Shown: positions 8,975 to 16,406 of the stretch, in pieces | Numbering within the stretch: the first letter of the stretch is position 1 | Layout: every line of letters begins with the position of its first letter | Assembly (NCBI GenBank): GCA_050258555.1 | Contig: JBLMZA010000043.1 | Span: 13,794-77,793, forward strand | DNA length: 64,000 bases | Direction of reading: 5' to 3' | Source of the DNA: CAISDA01 sp050258555 | Lineage (GTDB): Bacteria > Bacteroidota > Ignavibacteria > UBA10030 > UBA8401 | Position numbers and translations under genes: made by a program | The notes under the pieces: model-generated | What the model was told of the DNA's origin: nothing | What the model saw: only the letters and a program-made list of their open reading frames with translations | Databases searched by the model: none

Positions 8975-9919
8975 ATGGAACCACAGCATCGCAATGTCAT
9001 CATCATCGGATCGGGACCGGCAGGACTCACCGCGGGCATTTATACGGGACGCGCGAACCTTTCACCGCTGATCTTCGAAGGCATGCAGCCCGGAGGACAG
9101 CTCACAATCACCACCGAAGTCGAGAATTATCCCGGATTTCCGAACGGCATCATGGGACCGGAAATGATGGAAACCATGCGCGCGCAGGCGCTGAAATTCG
9201 GCGCGGAGTCGATGTTCAAAGAAGTCACCTCCGTCGATTTCTCGAAGCGTCCGTTTGAGATCGTCGCCGATGAGCAGCTCTATACGGCATCGGCCGTCAT
9301 CGTCGCCACCGGCGCCTCGGCCAAGCTGCTCAACATTCCTTCGGAAGCCGAATACATGGGCTACGGCGTGAGCGCCTGCGCCACATGCGACGGATTCTTC
9401 TATCGGGGCAAGGAAGTGTTCGTGGTCGGCGGCGGGGACACCGCGCTGGAGGAAGCCACGTTCCTGACGCGCTTCGCATCGAAAGTGACCGTGATCCACC
9501 GCCGCGACGAATTCCGCGCATCGAAGATCATGCAGGAGCGCGCTCTCAAGAATCCGAAGGTTTCCGTGCTCTGGGATACCGCCGTCGACGAAGTGCTGGG
9601 GAAGAAGGAAGACGGCCGGAAATTCGTGACGGGATTGAAATTGAAGCATACGAAGACCCATGCAATAACGGAAGTCGCAGCCGACGGTCTTTTTATCGCC
9701 ATCGGCCATCAGCCGAATACGAAGCTCTTCCGCGGCATGCTCGACATGGATGAGAAGGAGTATCTGAAGGTGCAGCCGGGTTCGACACGCACGAATATTC
9801 CGGGCGTGTTCGCCGCCGGCGATGTCGCCGATTCGGTCTACCGGCAGGCGGTCACCGCGGCCGGCTCGGGCTGCATGGCGGCCATCGACGCCGAACGATA
9901 TCTTGAAACCATGGATTGA
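8975..9919 (+). CDS. trxB: Thioredoxin reductase TrxB
   Basis: 314 residues. An FAD/NADPH disulfide reductase that reduces thioredoxin. Visible are the FAD-binding GSGPAGLTAGIY near the N-terminus, the redox-active pair Cys135/Cys138 in ACATCDGFF, the NADPH-binding GGGDTALEEA, and the C-terminal FAD contact GVFAAGDV. Length is standard. It has its own strong terminator. No thioredoxin gene with an intact CxxC lies in the window; the only thioredoxin-fold protein here (604-1632) lacks the cysteines. Confidence 0.96.
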   Translation: MEPQHRNVIIIGSGPAGLTAGIYTGRANLSPLIFEGMQPGGQLTITTEVENYPGFPNGIMGPEMMETMRAQALKFGAESMFKEVTSVDFSKRPFEIVADEQLYTASAVIVATGASAKLLNIPSEAEYMGYGVSACATCDGFFYRGKEVFVVGGGDTALEEATFLTRFASKVTVIHRRDEFRASKIMQERALKNPKVSVLWDTAVDEVLGKKEDGRKFVTGLKLKHTKTHAITEVAADGLFIAIGHQPNTKLFRGMLDMDEKEYLKVQPGSTRTNIPGVFAAGDVADSVYRQAVTAAGSGCMAAIDAERYLETMD

Positions 9920-9939
9920 GCGATACATCGGCTGATCTG

Positions 9940-9965
9940 TTCATATGCGCACATGCGCATATGAA
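9940..9965 (+). repeat. 26-bp near-perfect palindrome
   Basis: TTCATATGCGCA (9940-9951) and TGCGCATATGAA (9954-9965) are exact reverse complements separated by 2 nt. It abuts the trxB terminator. It may be a protein-binding site or a second hairpin that stabilises the mRNA end. Confidence 0.6.
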
Positions 9966-10006
9966 AAAGCCCTTCTGCAATGCACGATTGCGGAAGGGCT
10001 TTTTTT
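9965..10006 (+). terminator. Terminator after trxB
   Basis: A stem built on AAGCCCTTC and GAAGGGCTT, extended by a TGCA/TGC(G) inner region, is followed by a run of T residues ending at 10006. Confidence 0.88.
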
Positions 10007-10146
10007 ATGTTGAAAAATTGTCGCACGGAGATGTCAAAATTTCAGCGAAAAAATATCATTCTGGCAGGCAGGGTGACAAAGTGCCGAGCATGAGGCCGCC
10101 CCTGCGGAAGAGGCACGGAAATCGGCAGGATTTTGCGGGGCAAAAA

Positions 10147-10163
10147 TTGGCACGCCGTTTGAA
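10147..10163 (+). promoter_or_regulatory. Sigma54-like (-24/-12) promoter of the hsp20 cluster
   Basis: TTGGCACG (10147-10154), then CCGT, then TTGAA (10159-10163). This matches the RpoN consensus TTGGCACG-N4-TTGCA except that the -12 GC is GA. It sits about 65 nt upstream of the first hsp20 start. The rest of 10007-10229 holds no convincing gene; activator sites could lie there but I cannot name them. Confidence 0.5.
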
Positions 10164-10229
10164 AAAGTATATAGCGTGAACGACAACGAAGACAACCACC
10201 ATCAAAAAGATCAACAGAGGAGGAAAGCC

Positions 10230-10664
10230 ATGTTAGTACGATTCCAATCCGCCCCGATTCCACAGTCGCCGCTGGAACTGCTCTTCGACCGCGGAACGAT
10301 GTTCCCCGATTTGTTCTGGCAGCCGCTTGAAGCGCGCACGAATGCGTTCCCGTATGTGAACATTGCGGACATGAACGACACGATCCATGTGGTCGCAGAG
10401 ATCCCCGGCGTGCCGAAGAGCGACATCAACATCCACCTGCAGAACGATGTGCTCACGATCAGCGGCGAGAGGAAGCGGCCCGAGGAGAAACCCGAGGCTG
10501 CGCATGTGCGGCGCGAGATCCGGTATGGACAGTTTGAACGCTCATTCAAGCTGCCGTACGAAGTGGATGCGTCGAAAGTGACGGCCGAATACAGCGACGG
10601 CGTGCTTCGCATACAGCTTCCGAAGACCGAAGCGGCGAAGCCGAGGTCGATCGATATCAAGTAA
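10230..10664 (+). CDS. Hsp20/alpha-crystallin small heat-shock protein
   Basis: 144 residues. An ATP-independent holdase chaperone. The alpha-crystallin domain runs from about 40 to 135 (YVNIADMNDTIHVVAEIPGV, VLTISGERK, FKLPYEVD, and the end-strand LRIQLPKTEAAKPRSI). A good AGAGGAGG Shine-Dalgarno sequence sits 5-6 nt before ATG 10230, which decides the start over an in-frame upstream extension. First of three Hsp20-family genes in tandem with gaps of 34 and 55 nt, likely one heat-stress operon behind the sigma54-like promoter. Confidence 0.93.
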   Translation: MLVRFQSAPIPQSPLELLFDRGTMFPDLFWQPLEARTNAFPYVNIADMNDTIHVVAEIPGVPKSDINIHLQNDVLTISGERKRPEEKPEAAHVRREIRYGQFERSFKLPYEVDASKVTAEYSDGVLRIQLPKTEAAKPRSIDIK

Positions 10665-10698
10665 GCAACTGAATCGGATTGTGAAAGGAGAAATGATT

Positions 10699-11052
10699 AT
10701 GGAACAGAATCAAACCAGACCGGCGGCCCGGCGCGTCGTGCCGGCAGCCGATATCCAGGAACTGCCTCAGTCGTATATTGTGCGCATGGACATGCCCGGC
10801 GCATCGCGCGATGCGATCAAGGCGCAGATCGAGGAAGGCGTGCTGACCGTTGAAGTGACGGTCGATCCCTACTTCGCGAAGGACGCCACGCTGCTCGTGG
10901 ACGATTCGCTGCCGATCGAATATCATCGCAAATTTTCACTGGCCGAGGACGTCGACCAGCAGGCCGTCGATGCGGCCTACGACCTTGGTGTGCTGACCAT
11001 CACGCTCAACAAGAAGCAGCATTTTCTGCCGCGCCAGATCTCGATCCAGTAA
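10699..11052 (+). CDS. Divergent Hsp20-family protein
   Basis: 117 residues. A small-heat-shock-like fold with SYIVRMDMPGASRDAIKAQI and VLTVEVTV in place of the usual strand pattern, then FSLAEDVDQQAVDAAYDLG and a final strand LGVLTITLNKK. It lacks the long N-terminal arm and the C-terminal IxI motif is weak (ISI near the end). AAAGGAG lies 8 nt before ATG 10699; ATG 10693 and GTG 10681 are poorer choices on spacing. Placed between two conventional Hsp20 genes, it may form mixed oligomers with them; this is inference. Confidence 0.85.
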   Translation: MEQNQTRPAARRVVPAADIQELPQSYIVRMDMPGASRDAIKAQIEEGVLTVEVTVDPYFAKDATLLVDDSLPIEYHRKFSLAEDVDQQAVDAAYDLGVLTITLNKKQHFLPRQISIQ

Positions 11053-11107
11053 GGGGCCGGCAGGCACAGTATCAATCAATCATGTATTCATTCAAAGGAG
11101 GATCGTT

Positions 11108-11599
11108 ATGGCACTCATGAAGCGCAATCCGTCGTCTGAGCTGGATGTGTGGAACCGCGACTTCCCGGTCGCGCGGAGTCTCCATTCCTTCCAGCGCGAA
11201 ATGAACCGCATGCTTGACAATTTCTTCCGCGAAGACCTGTTCGAGGAAGGCCGTTTCGGCGGCGTCCAGGAATTCGCGCCGGCGGTCGACATCTCGGAAA
11301 CGAAGGATGCCTATGTGATCAAGGCAGAGCTTCCCGGCATGAAGAAAGAGGATGTGAAGGTGACGATGAACAACAACATCGTGACGATTTCCGGCGAGAA
11401 GAAAATCGAAGAGGAGAAGCGGGAGGGAAGCTACTATCGCATGGAGCGCTCGTTCGGTTCGTTCGAGCGTTCGATCGCCATTCCGGGTCCGGTCAAGCCG
11501 GATGACATCGAATGCAAGTACGTGGACGGCCTGCTGACTGTGTCGCTTCCGAAAACGGAAGAGGCGAAGCAGCGGGTGATCGATGTGAAGGTGAAATAA
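11108..11599 (+). CDS. Hsp20/alpha-crystallin small heat-shock protein
   Basis: 163 residues. The N-terminal arm RSLHSFQREMNRMLDNFF is typical of class A bacterial Hsp20. The alpha-crystallin domain spans about 55-155 with DAYVIKAELPGMKKEDVKV, IVTISGEK, ERSFGSFERS, and VDGLLTVSLPKTEE before the C-terminal RVIDVKVK. A strong AAAGGAGG Shine-Dalgarno sequence is present. Third gene of the cluster, ending at a compound hairpin shared with the convergent downstream gene. Confidence 0.95.
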   Translation: MALMKRNPSSELDVWNRDFPVARSLHSFQREMNRMLDNFFREDLFEEGRFGGVQEFAPAVDISETKDAYVIKAELPGMKKEDVKVTMNNNIVTISGEKKIEEEKREGSYYRMERSFGSFERSIAIPGPVKPDDIECKYVDGLLTVSLPKTEEAKQRVIDVKVK

Positions 11600-11635
11600 G
11601 CGCCGGCGGTTCGCCGATGCCGGAAGAGAAGGGAA

Positions 11636-11685
11636 GGACGCCCTTGTGCGGCGCGCTGAGCGCGGCATGGGGGCGTCCGCATTTT
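11636..11685. terminator. Compound hairpin between convergent genes
   Basis: GGACGCCC (11636-11643) pairs with GGGCGTCC (11671-11678), enclosing an inner CGCGC-TGA-GCGCG hairpin. Only a short ATTTT follows on the plus strand, so it may be a weak bidirectional terminator. Confidence 0.5.
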
Positions 11686-11974
11686 AAACGGTCGTATCGA
11701 TGTTCGGCTCCGGTATCGCCGTGACGTTTTTTCCCTTCACCATATAGCGCAGCGTGCGCTTTTCCTTCGGCGTCGAGTCGCGCTTCACGGCTCGCTCGGG
11801 CTTTTCTTTCGGCAGGACCTGTTCGAGGACCGCCTGAAGTTTCTGCTGTGTCTGCTTTTCCACATGCGCATGATGGGGCAGCGACTGTGTGCCGAGCTGC
11901 TGCTTGGCTGCATCCGCCTGGTTGACGTTCTGTGTCAGGACGCTTCCGGCTGTATTGCTGACGTTCATGGTCAT
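11684..11974 (-). CDS. Small uncharacterised Gln-rich protein
   Basis: 96 residues, family not recognised. The N-terminal half is polar and Asn/Gln-rich (VLTQNVNQADAAKQQLG), the middle is likely helical (VEKQTQQKLQAVLEQVL), and the C-terminal third is basic (KPERAVKRDSTPKEKRTL) before a short beta-like tail. No signal peptide or membrane segment. A good AAGGGAG Shine-Dalgarno sequence precedes the ATG on the minus strand, which is the main support for a real gene. It converges on the hsp20 cluster and is divergent from the tetR promoter. Function unknown. Confidence 0.6.
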   Translation of the reverse strand: MTMNVSNTAGSVLTQNVNQADAAKQQLGTQSLPHHAHVEKQTQQKLQAVLEQVLPKEKPERAVKRDSTPKEKRTLRYMVKGKNVTAIPEPNIDTTV

Positions 11975-12035
11975 TCTCCCTTACTGTCATCATCGGCGGA
12001 TGTTTCAAAATCATAAGCGTTCCGAAAAACAGTGC

Positions 12036-12064
12036 TTGACAGGAAGAAGAAAATTTGCTATAAT
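12036..12064 (+). promoter_or_regulatory. Consensus sigma70 promoter of the tetR-efflux operon
   Basis: A perfect TTGACA (12036-12041), a 17-nt spacer, and a perfect TATAAT (12059-12064). This is E. coli-like and unlike the Bacteroidia -33/-7 promoter type. Confidence 0.85.
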
Positions 12065-12089
12065 GAATAGTGAATCATTATTCATTATA
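12059..12089 (+). promoter_or_regulatory. TetR operator (perfect 11-bp inverted repeat)
   Basis: TATAATGAATA (12059-12069) and TATTCATTATA (12079-12089) are exact reverse complements with a 9-nt centre. The left arm includes the -10 box and the repeat covers the expected transcription start, so bound repressor would block RNA polymerase. This is the standard geometry for TetR autoregulation. Confidence 0.8.
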
Positions 12090-12098
12090 GGCTTGCCC

Positions 12099-12704
12099 AT
12101 GCGAACTCTCGATGCCAACAAACGGAATGCGATTCTCAACGCGGCGACGTCCGTCATCGCTGAAGACGGATTTCACGGCGCGAAAATCGCGAAGATCGCC
12201 GAACGCGCCGGCGTCGCCACTGGCAGCATCTACCGCTACTATCCCAACAAGGAAGCGATCATCGTCGTGATCCTCGAGCAGCTCTGGGAAAACCTCGCGC
12301 GGGAGGTCCGGCTGCTCATTCCGCGCACAGACATCCATCCGGTCGAGAAGCTCGACATGGTCGTCGATCTTGTCTTCGACATCTTCACTGCCAACACCTC
12401 GCTCGCCACGATCTTCGTGAACGAACACCATCAGTTCCTGGTCCGGGAGGTCGGAAAGCTGCGCCTCTTCTACGACAGCTTCCTCGATTCGGCCGAGGAG
12501 ATCGTCCGGGAGGGCGTGCACAGGCATGTCTTCAACGCCAACGTCGATATCAAGATCTTCCGTCATTTCATCATCGGAGCGTTCCGGCACATCCTGCAGC
12601 AGTGGACGCTGGACCCCGAAACATTCCCCCTCAACAAAGTGCGGCAGAATCTGAAGTTCATCATCAAGAACGGAATTTTGCAGCATGGCAGTGCAAAAAA
12701 GTGA
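12099..12704 (+). CDS. TetR/AcrR-family transcriptional repressor
   Basis: 201 residues. The N-terminal helix-turn-helix (about 5-50) reads AILNAATSVIAEDGFHGAKI then AERAGVATGSIYRYYPNKEA, the classic TetR signature. The C-terminal helical ligand domain (about 60-200) has no recognisable effector specificity. It is the first gene of an operon with the TolC-HlyD-ABC-2 genes and has a palindromic operator on its own promoter, so it most likely represses the efflux operon until a toxic ligand binds. The Shine-Dalgarno sequence is weak; the start was chosen because the HTH begins right after it and the operator lies upstream. Confidence 0.92.
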   Translation: MRTLDANKRNAILNAATSVIAEDGFHGAKIAKIAERAGVATGSIYRYYPNKEAIIVVILEQLWENLAREVRLLIPRTDIHPVEKLDMVVDLVFDIFTANTSLATIFVNEHHQFLVREVGKLRLFYDSFLDSAEEIVREGVHRHVFNANVDIKIFRHFIIGAFRHILQQWTLDPETFPLNKVRQNLKFIIKNGILQHGSAKK

Positions 12705-12709
12705 CCGCC

Positions 12710-14221
12710 ATGAAGAACCCTACGGAACAACCATCCATGACAATCAGGACTGTCCGGCGCCGCATGACGCTCTGGACGGCCGCGGCGCTGTGCCTGCCGG
12801 CCATGTTGTGCGCGCAGACACTCACGCTCGATGCGGCCGTGCAGACGGCGCTGGCAAAGAACGAACGCATCAGCCAGTATGAAGAACGGCTGAAACAGAA
12901 GGAGTACGGAAACCGCGAGGCCTGGGGCAACTTCCTGCCTTCGCTGAATTTTACGGCAAGCTACACGCATCTGAAGGAGCCGATGAAGATCGATCTGGAG
13001 CCGGTGCGTCAGGCGATCATCACGATGCAGGCCGGAACGCAGACCGAGTTCGCAAACGTCTACAGCATGATGCAGGGGCGTCCGGCGCTGACTCAGGCGC
13101 AGCGCGACGCACTGAATGCGCAGAACTTCAAGGCGCTCGACGCCAGGCTGCCCTTGTTCGTCGAGGAGATGAAGAAACAGGATTATAAGACGGGAACCTT
13201 CGTTGCCACGCAGCCTCTTTTTCTCGGAGGCAAGCTCCTGGCCGCCAGGCAGTACGCAGCCTCCGAGATGCGGTCGGCCGGCATCGAGCTCGAGCGCGCA
13301 AAAAACGAGATCGTCCAGGAGGCCCTCGTCAATTACCTTGCCGTCGTGCTCATGACCGATGTGGTCCGGACGCGCGAGGATGTTCTTGCGGGTATGAATC
13401 GACATGATACACAGGCAAAGAAGCTCTTCGCCGAAGGACTCATCGCCAATCATCAGGTCATGCGCGCCGAAGTGGCCGTGGCCGACGCCGAGCGCAACCT
13501 GATCGATGACCGGAACCGGCTCGAGCTTGCGCGCATCGCGCTGCGCGCCACGCTCGGACTGCCGTCCGACGCGCCGGTCGAGGTGTTGGAAACGCTCTCG
13601 TACCGTCGGACCGGCGACACGCTCGAGGCCTGCGAGGCGCAGGCGCTCGTGCGCAATCCCGTGATGCAGGTGCTCGCCGAGAAGCGCGAGGCGGCATCGG
13701 CCAACTACAATCTCCAGCGCTCCGAATTCCTGCCGCAGATCGCCGCCTTCGGCAAGTACGAGGTGTACCCCCAATATCTCTCCATCCTCGAGCCGCGCTG
13801 GGCCGTCGGCGTCCAATTGAGCATGAACCTCTTCAGCGGAATGAAGAAATATGCGAAGCTCGAATCGGCCTCGCATCTCGAGCGCGAAGTGGAATATCTC
13901 GAAGCCGACACGAAAAAGAAAATCGGCCTGCTTGTCAACAAGGACTACCGCGAGCTCGACAACGCCCGAAGCCGCTATGAACGCCTGAAGAAAAACATCC
14001 GTCTTTCGGAGGAGAACCTGCGCCTGATGAGGAACCGGTTCGAAACCGGGCTCGGCACGTCGCTCGATGTGATCGACGCGGAACTCGTGCTCGAGAAGAA
14101 TCTCATCGAAAGCAAGACCTCGCTGTTCGACTACTACAAGGCGATGGCCGATTTGTACACCGCCGTGGGCGAACCGGAAAAATTTCTGTCCATCTGGAAT
14201 GCAAAAGGAGAAGAGCAATGA
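12710..14221 (+). CDS. TolC-family outer-membrane efflux protein
   Basis: About 503 residues. Forms the outer-membrane exit duct of a tripartite pump. A signal peptide is visible (RRRMTLWTAAALCLPAML, cleavage probably near CAQ), followed by two OEP repeats rich in long helices (LTLDAAVQTALAKNERISQY at the start; NARSRYERLKKNIRLSEENL near the end, with FETGLGTSLDVIDAELVL). It starts 5 nt after tetR; ATG 12737 is an alternative start that leaves just the signal peptide. It overlaps the next gene by ATGA, so the operon is translationally coupled. Confidence 0.92.
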   Translation: MKNPTEQPSMTIRTVRRRMTLWTAAALCLPAMLCAQTLTLDAAVQTALAKNERISQYEERLKQKEYGNREAWGNFLPSLNFTASYTHLKEPMKIDLEPVRQAIITMQAGTQTEFANVYSMMQGRPALTQAQRDALNAQNFKALDARLPLFVEEMKKQDYKTGTFVATQPLFLGGKLLAARQYAASEMRSAGIELERAKNEIVQEALVNYLAVVLMTDVVRTREDVLAGMNRHDTQAKKLFAEGLIANHQVMRAEVAVADAERNLIDDRNRLELARIALRATLGLPSDAPVEVLETLSYRRTGDTLEACEAQALVRNPVMQVLAEKREAASANYNLQRSEFLPQIAAFGKYEVYPQYLSILEPRWAVGVQLSMNLFSGMKKYAKLESASHLEREVEYLEADTKKKIGLLVNKDYRELDNARSRYERLKKNIRLSEENLRLMRNRFETGLGTSLDVIDAELVLEKNLIESKTSLFDYYKAMADLYTAVGEPEKFLSIWNAKGEEQ

Positions 14222-15210
14222 AATTCAGAAAACAGACGGCCGTTCTCGCCGTCCCCGCCGTTATTGCCGTCGTATCGCTTGCCGTGCTGTTGGTGAAAGC
14301 CGCCGCCCCCGACGAAATTGTGATCACAGGCCAGGCCGAGGCCTCTGAGATCGATGTTGCCTCGAAAATCCCCGGCCGCATCGATACGGTCTATGTGAAG
14401 GAAGGCGATACGGTGGTGAAGGGCCAGCTCCTGGCGCTGCTTGAAAGCAAGGAGATCGCCGCGAAAGTCGGGCAGGCCAAGGGAGCCATGGAAGCGGCCC
14501 GCGCCAGAATGATGATGGCCGAACACGGCGCTCGTCCCGAGGAAAAGGAAGGGGCAAAGAAACTGTACGAGCAGGCGAAGTCGCAGTTCGAACTCGCCCA
14601 GAAGACCTGGAAGCGCGTCGAGAAGGTCTACCGCGACAGCCTCATCAGCACGCAGGAGCGCGATCAGGCCGAATTCCAGTTCAAGGCTGCACGCGACCAG
14701 ATGGACGCCGCAAAGGCACGGTATGATATGGCGCTGCATGGCGCGCGTGCCGAGGAGATCGACGGCGCGCGCTCGCTGTTCCATCAGGCCGAGAACGCCT
14801 ACAACGAGGCGCTTGCCTACGACAGCGAAACGCACATCGTGAGCCGGATGAATGGCGAAGTCACCAAGCGGATCGTCGATGCCGGGGAGATGGCCGCCGG
14901 AGGCTACCCGATCTTCACGATCATGGACCCGTCCGATGTCTGGGTGGTGATCCAGGTGCGCGAAGACCAGCTCGGCGGCATCCGCAAAGGCCAGACGCTG
15001 GAGGCCCGGATTCCCGCACTGAACAATGAGCGGTTCGCTTTCGAAGTCTCGGCCCTGGCGGCGATGGCCGATTATGCCTCATGGCGTCCGACGAAGCAGA
15101 AGGGGGAATACGACCTCAAGACATTCGAAGTGCGCCTGCGTCCGAAAGCGCCGATTCCGGGACTTCGTCCCGGCATGTCCGTCAATGTTGCGCTGGCAGG
15201 AAGGTCATGA
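14218..15210 (+). CDS. HlyD-family periplasmic adaptor (membrane fusion protein)
   Basis: 330 residues. Links the inner-membrane permease to TolC. One N-terminal membrane anchor (VLAVPAVIAVVSLAVLLV), a split lipoyl/barrel-sandwich domain (IPGRIDTVYVKEGDTVVKGQ; second half SRMNGEVTKRIVDAGEM), and a long coiled-coil hairpin (about 80-205) rich in Ala, Glu, Gln and Lys. The beta-barrel follows with VWVVIQVREDQLGGIRKG. It overlaps the genes on both sides by ATGA. It resembles YbhG-type adaptors that work with ABC-2 permeases. Confidence 0.93.
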   Translation: MKFRKQTAVLAVPAVIAVVSLAVLLVKAAAPDEIVITGQAEASEIDVASKIPGRIDTVYVKEGDTVVKGQLLALLESKEIAAKVGQAKGAMEAARARMMMAEHGARPEEKEGAKKLYEQAKSQFELAQKTWKRVEKVYRDSLISTQERDQAEFQFKAARDQMDAAKARYDMALHGARAEEIDGARSLFHQAENAYNEALAYDSETHIVSRMNGEVTKRIVDAGEMAAGGYPIFTIMDPSDVWVVIQVREDQLGGIRKGQTLEARIPALNNERFAFEVSALAAMADYASWRPTKQKGEYDLKTFEVRLRPKAPIPGLRPGMSVNVALAGRS

Positions 15211-16406
15211 GCACGCCATTCGTCATGCCGCTGTTGCGTGTGATGCGCCGGGAGTTCCGGCGGATTGCCGGGCGGCCCACGCTCTGGATGCTGTCGATCG
15301 GACTTCCGGTCGGCATGTTTCTCTTCCTTGCCTACATCTATAAGGACGCGCTGGTGCGCGAGCTTCCCGTGGCCGTCTGCGATGAAGACGGTTCGGAGCT
15401 CTCGCGCATGATCATCCGTTCTGTCGACGCCACCGCGTCGATGAAGGTCGTCATGCGCGCACACTCGATGAACGAGATCCGGGAGGCGATGCTGGCCGGA
15501 AACGTACAGGCCGGCATTTACATCCCGCGCCGGTTCGAAGCGGACGTGAAAGGCGGGACGAGCTCGACCGTCACGGTCGTCAAGAACACGTTCAACCTGA
15601 TCATCGGCAATCTCATCTACCGCGATGCTGCGACGATCCTGAAGACCGTCTCCGGCGGAGCGCTGCTCAAGAAGCTGCGTTCACGCGGCATGAGCGGGGA
15701 GCAGGCGATGAATGTCATCAATCCGATCCGCCTCGATACGCAGGTGCTCTACAATTCGAATTACAGCTATCTGAATTATCTCATCCCGCCCATGCTCGCC
15801 GTCGTGCTGCAGATGGTCATCATGGTCTCGGGCGTGCTGGTGTTCAGTTCCGAATTCACGCATGGAACCATGGACGAGCTGCTTGAAACCGGAAACAACA
15901 GCCTGGCGGCCGTGCTCCTCGGCAAGGCGCTTCCGCATTTTCTCGTGCATGCCTCGACGGCGCTCGGCATCATCGGACTGGTCATGCCGATATTCGGACT
16001 CGGCATCGGCGGATCCTCCGCGCTTGTCTTCGGGCTGCTGCTTCTGTTCGTCGCGGCGTCGCTTGCCCTGGCGCTTGCGATCTCGGGCGTCGTGCATGAG
16101 CAGCTGAAGGCGACCGAAGTCGCGGTCTTCCTCGTGACGCCGGCATTCGTCTTCAGCGGACTCACGTTTCCGGCATGGGCGATGCCTGCGCTGCATTCAT
16201 GGTATGCGCAGACGATGCCCTTCACGCCGTTTCTGTCCGCATTTCTGAAACTGTATCAGATGAATACCCCGGTCACATACATCGCTCCCGAAGCGCTTCA
16301 CCTTTCGGCATTCCTCATCCTTTCAACGGCCGTGGCAATCGTGTCGCTGCGGCGGCAGATCCATCGGCATATTACATCGCGCATGGGAACGGAGGCCTCG
16401 TCATGA
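15207..16406 (+). CDS. ABC-2 type permease (YbhS/YhhJ-like)
   Basis: 399 residues. A membrane subunit with one N-terminal helix (TLWMLSIGLPVGMFLFLAYI), a large periplasmic domain (about 40-190), then five helices in the C-terminal half, the usual ABC-2 layout. The ABC-2 signature region is FSSEFTHGTMDELLETG. The start at 15207 is fixed by the ATGA overlap with the adaptor gene. It and the next gene are paralogous half-transporters, probably forming a heterodimer. No ATPase gene is present in this operon. Confidence 0.92.
   Translation: MSTPFVMPLLRVMRREFRRIAGRPTLWMLSIGLPVGMFLFLAYIYKDALVRELPVAVCDEDGSELSRMIIRSVDATASMKVVMRAHSMNEIREAMLAGNVQAGIYIPRRFEADVKGGTSSTVTVVKNTFNLIIGNLIYRDAATILKTVSGGALLKKLRSRGMSGEQAMNVINPIRLDTQVLYNSNYSYLNYLIPPMLAVVLQMVIMVSGVLVFSSEFTHGTMDELLETGNNSLAAVLLGKALPHFLVHASTALGIIGLVMPIFGLGIGGSSALVFGLLLLFVAASLALALAISGVVHEQLKATEVAVFLVTPAFVFSGLTFPAWAMPALHSWYAQTMPFTPFLSAFLKLYQMNTPVTYIAPEALHLSAFLILSTAVAIVSLRRQIHRHITSRMGTEASS

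Noticed and set aside
9916..10179. 87-residue frame between trxB and the hsp20 genes
   Set aside because: It runs through the trxB terminator and the sigma54-like promoter and has no ribosome site.
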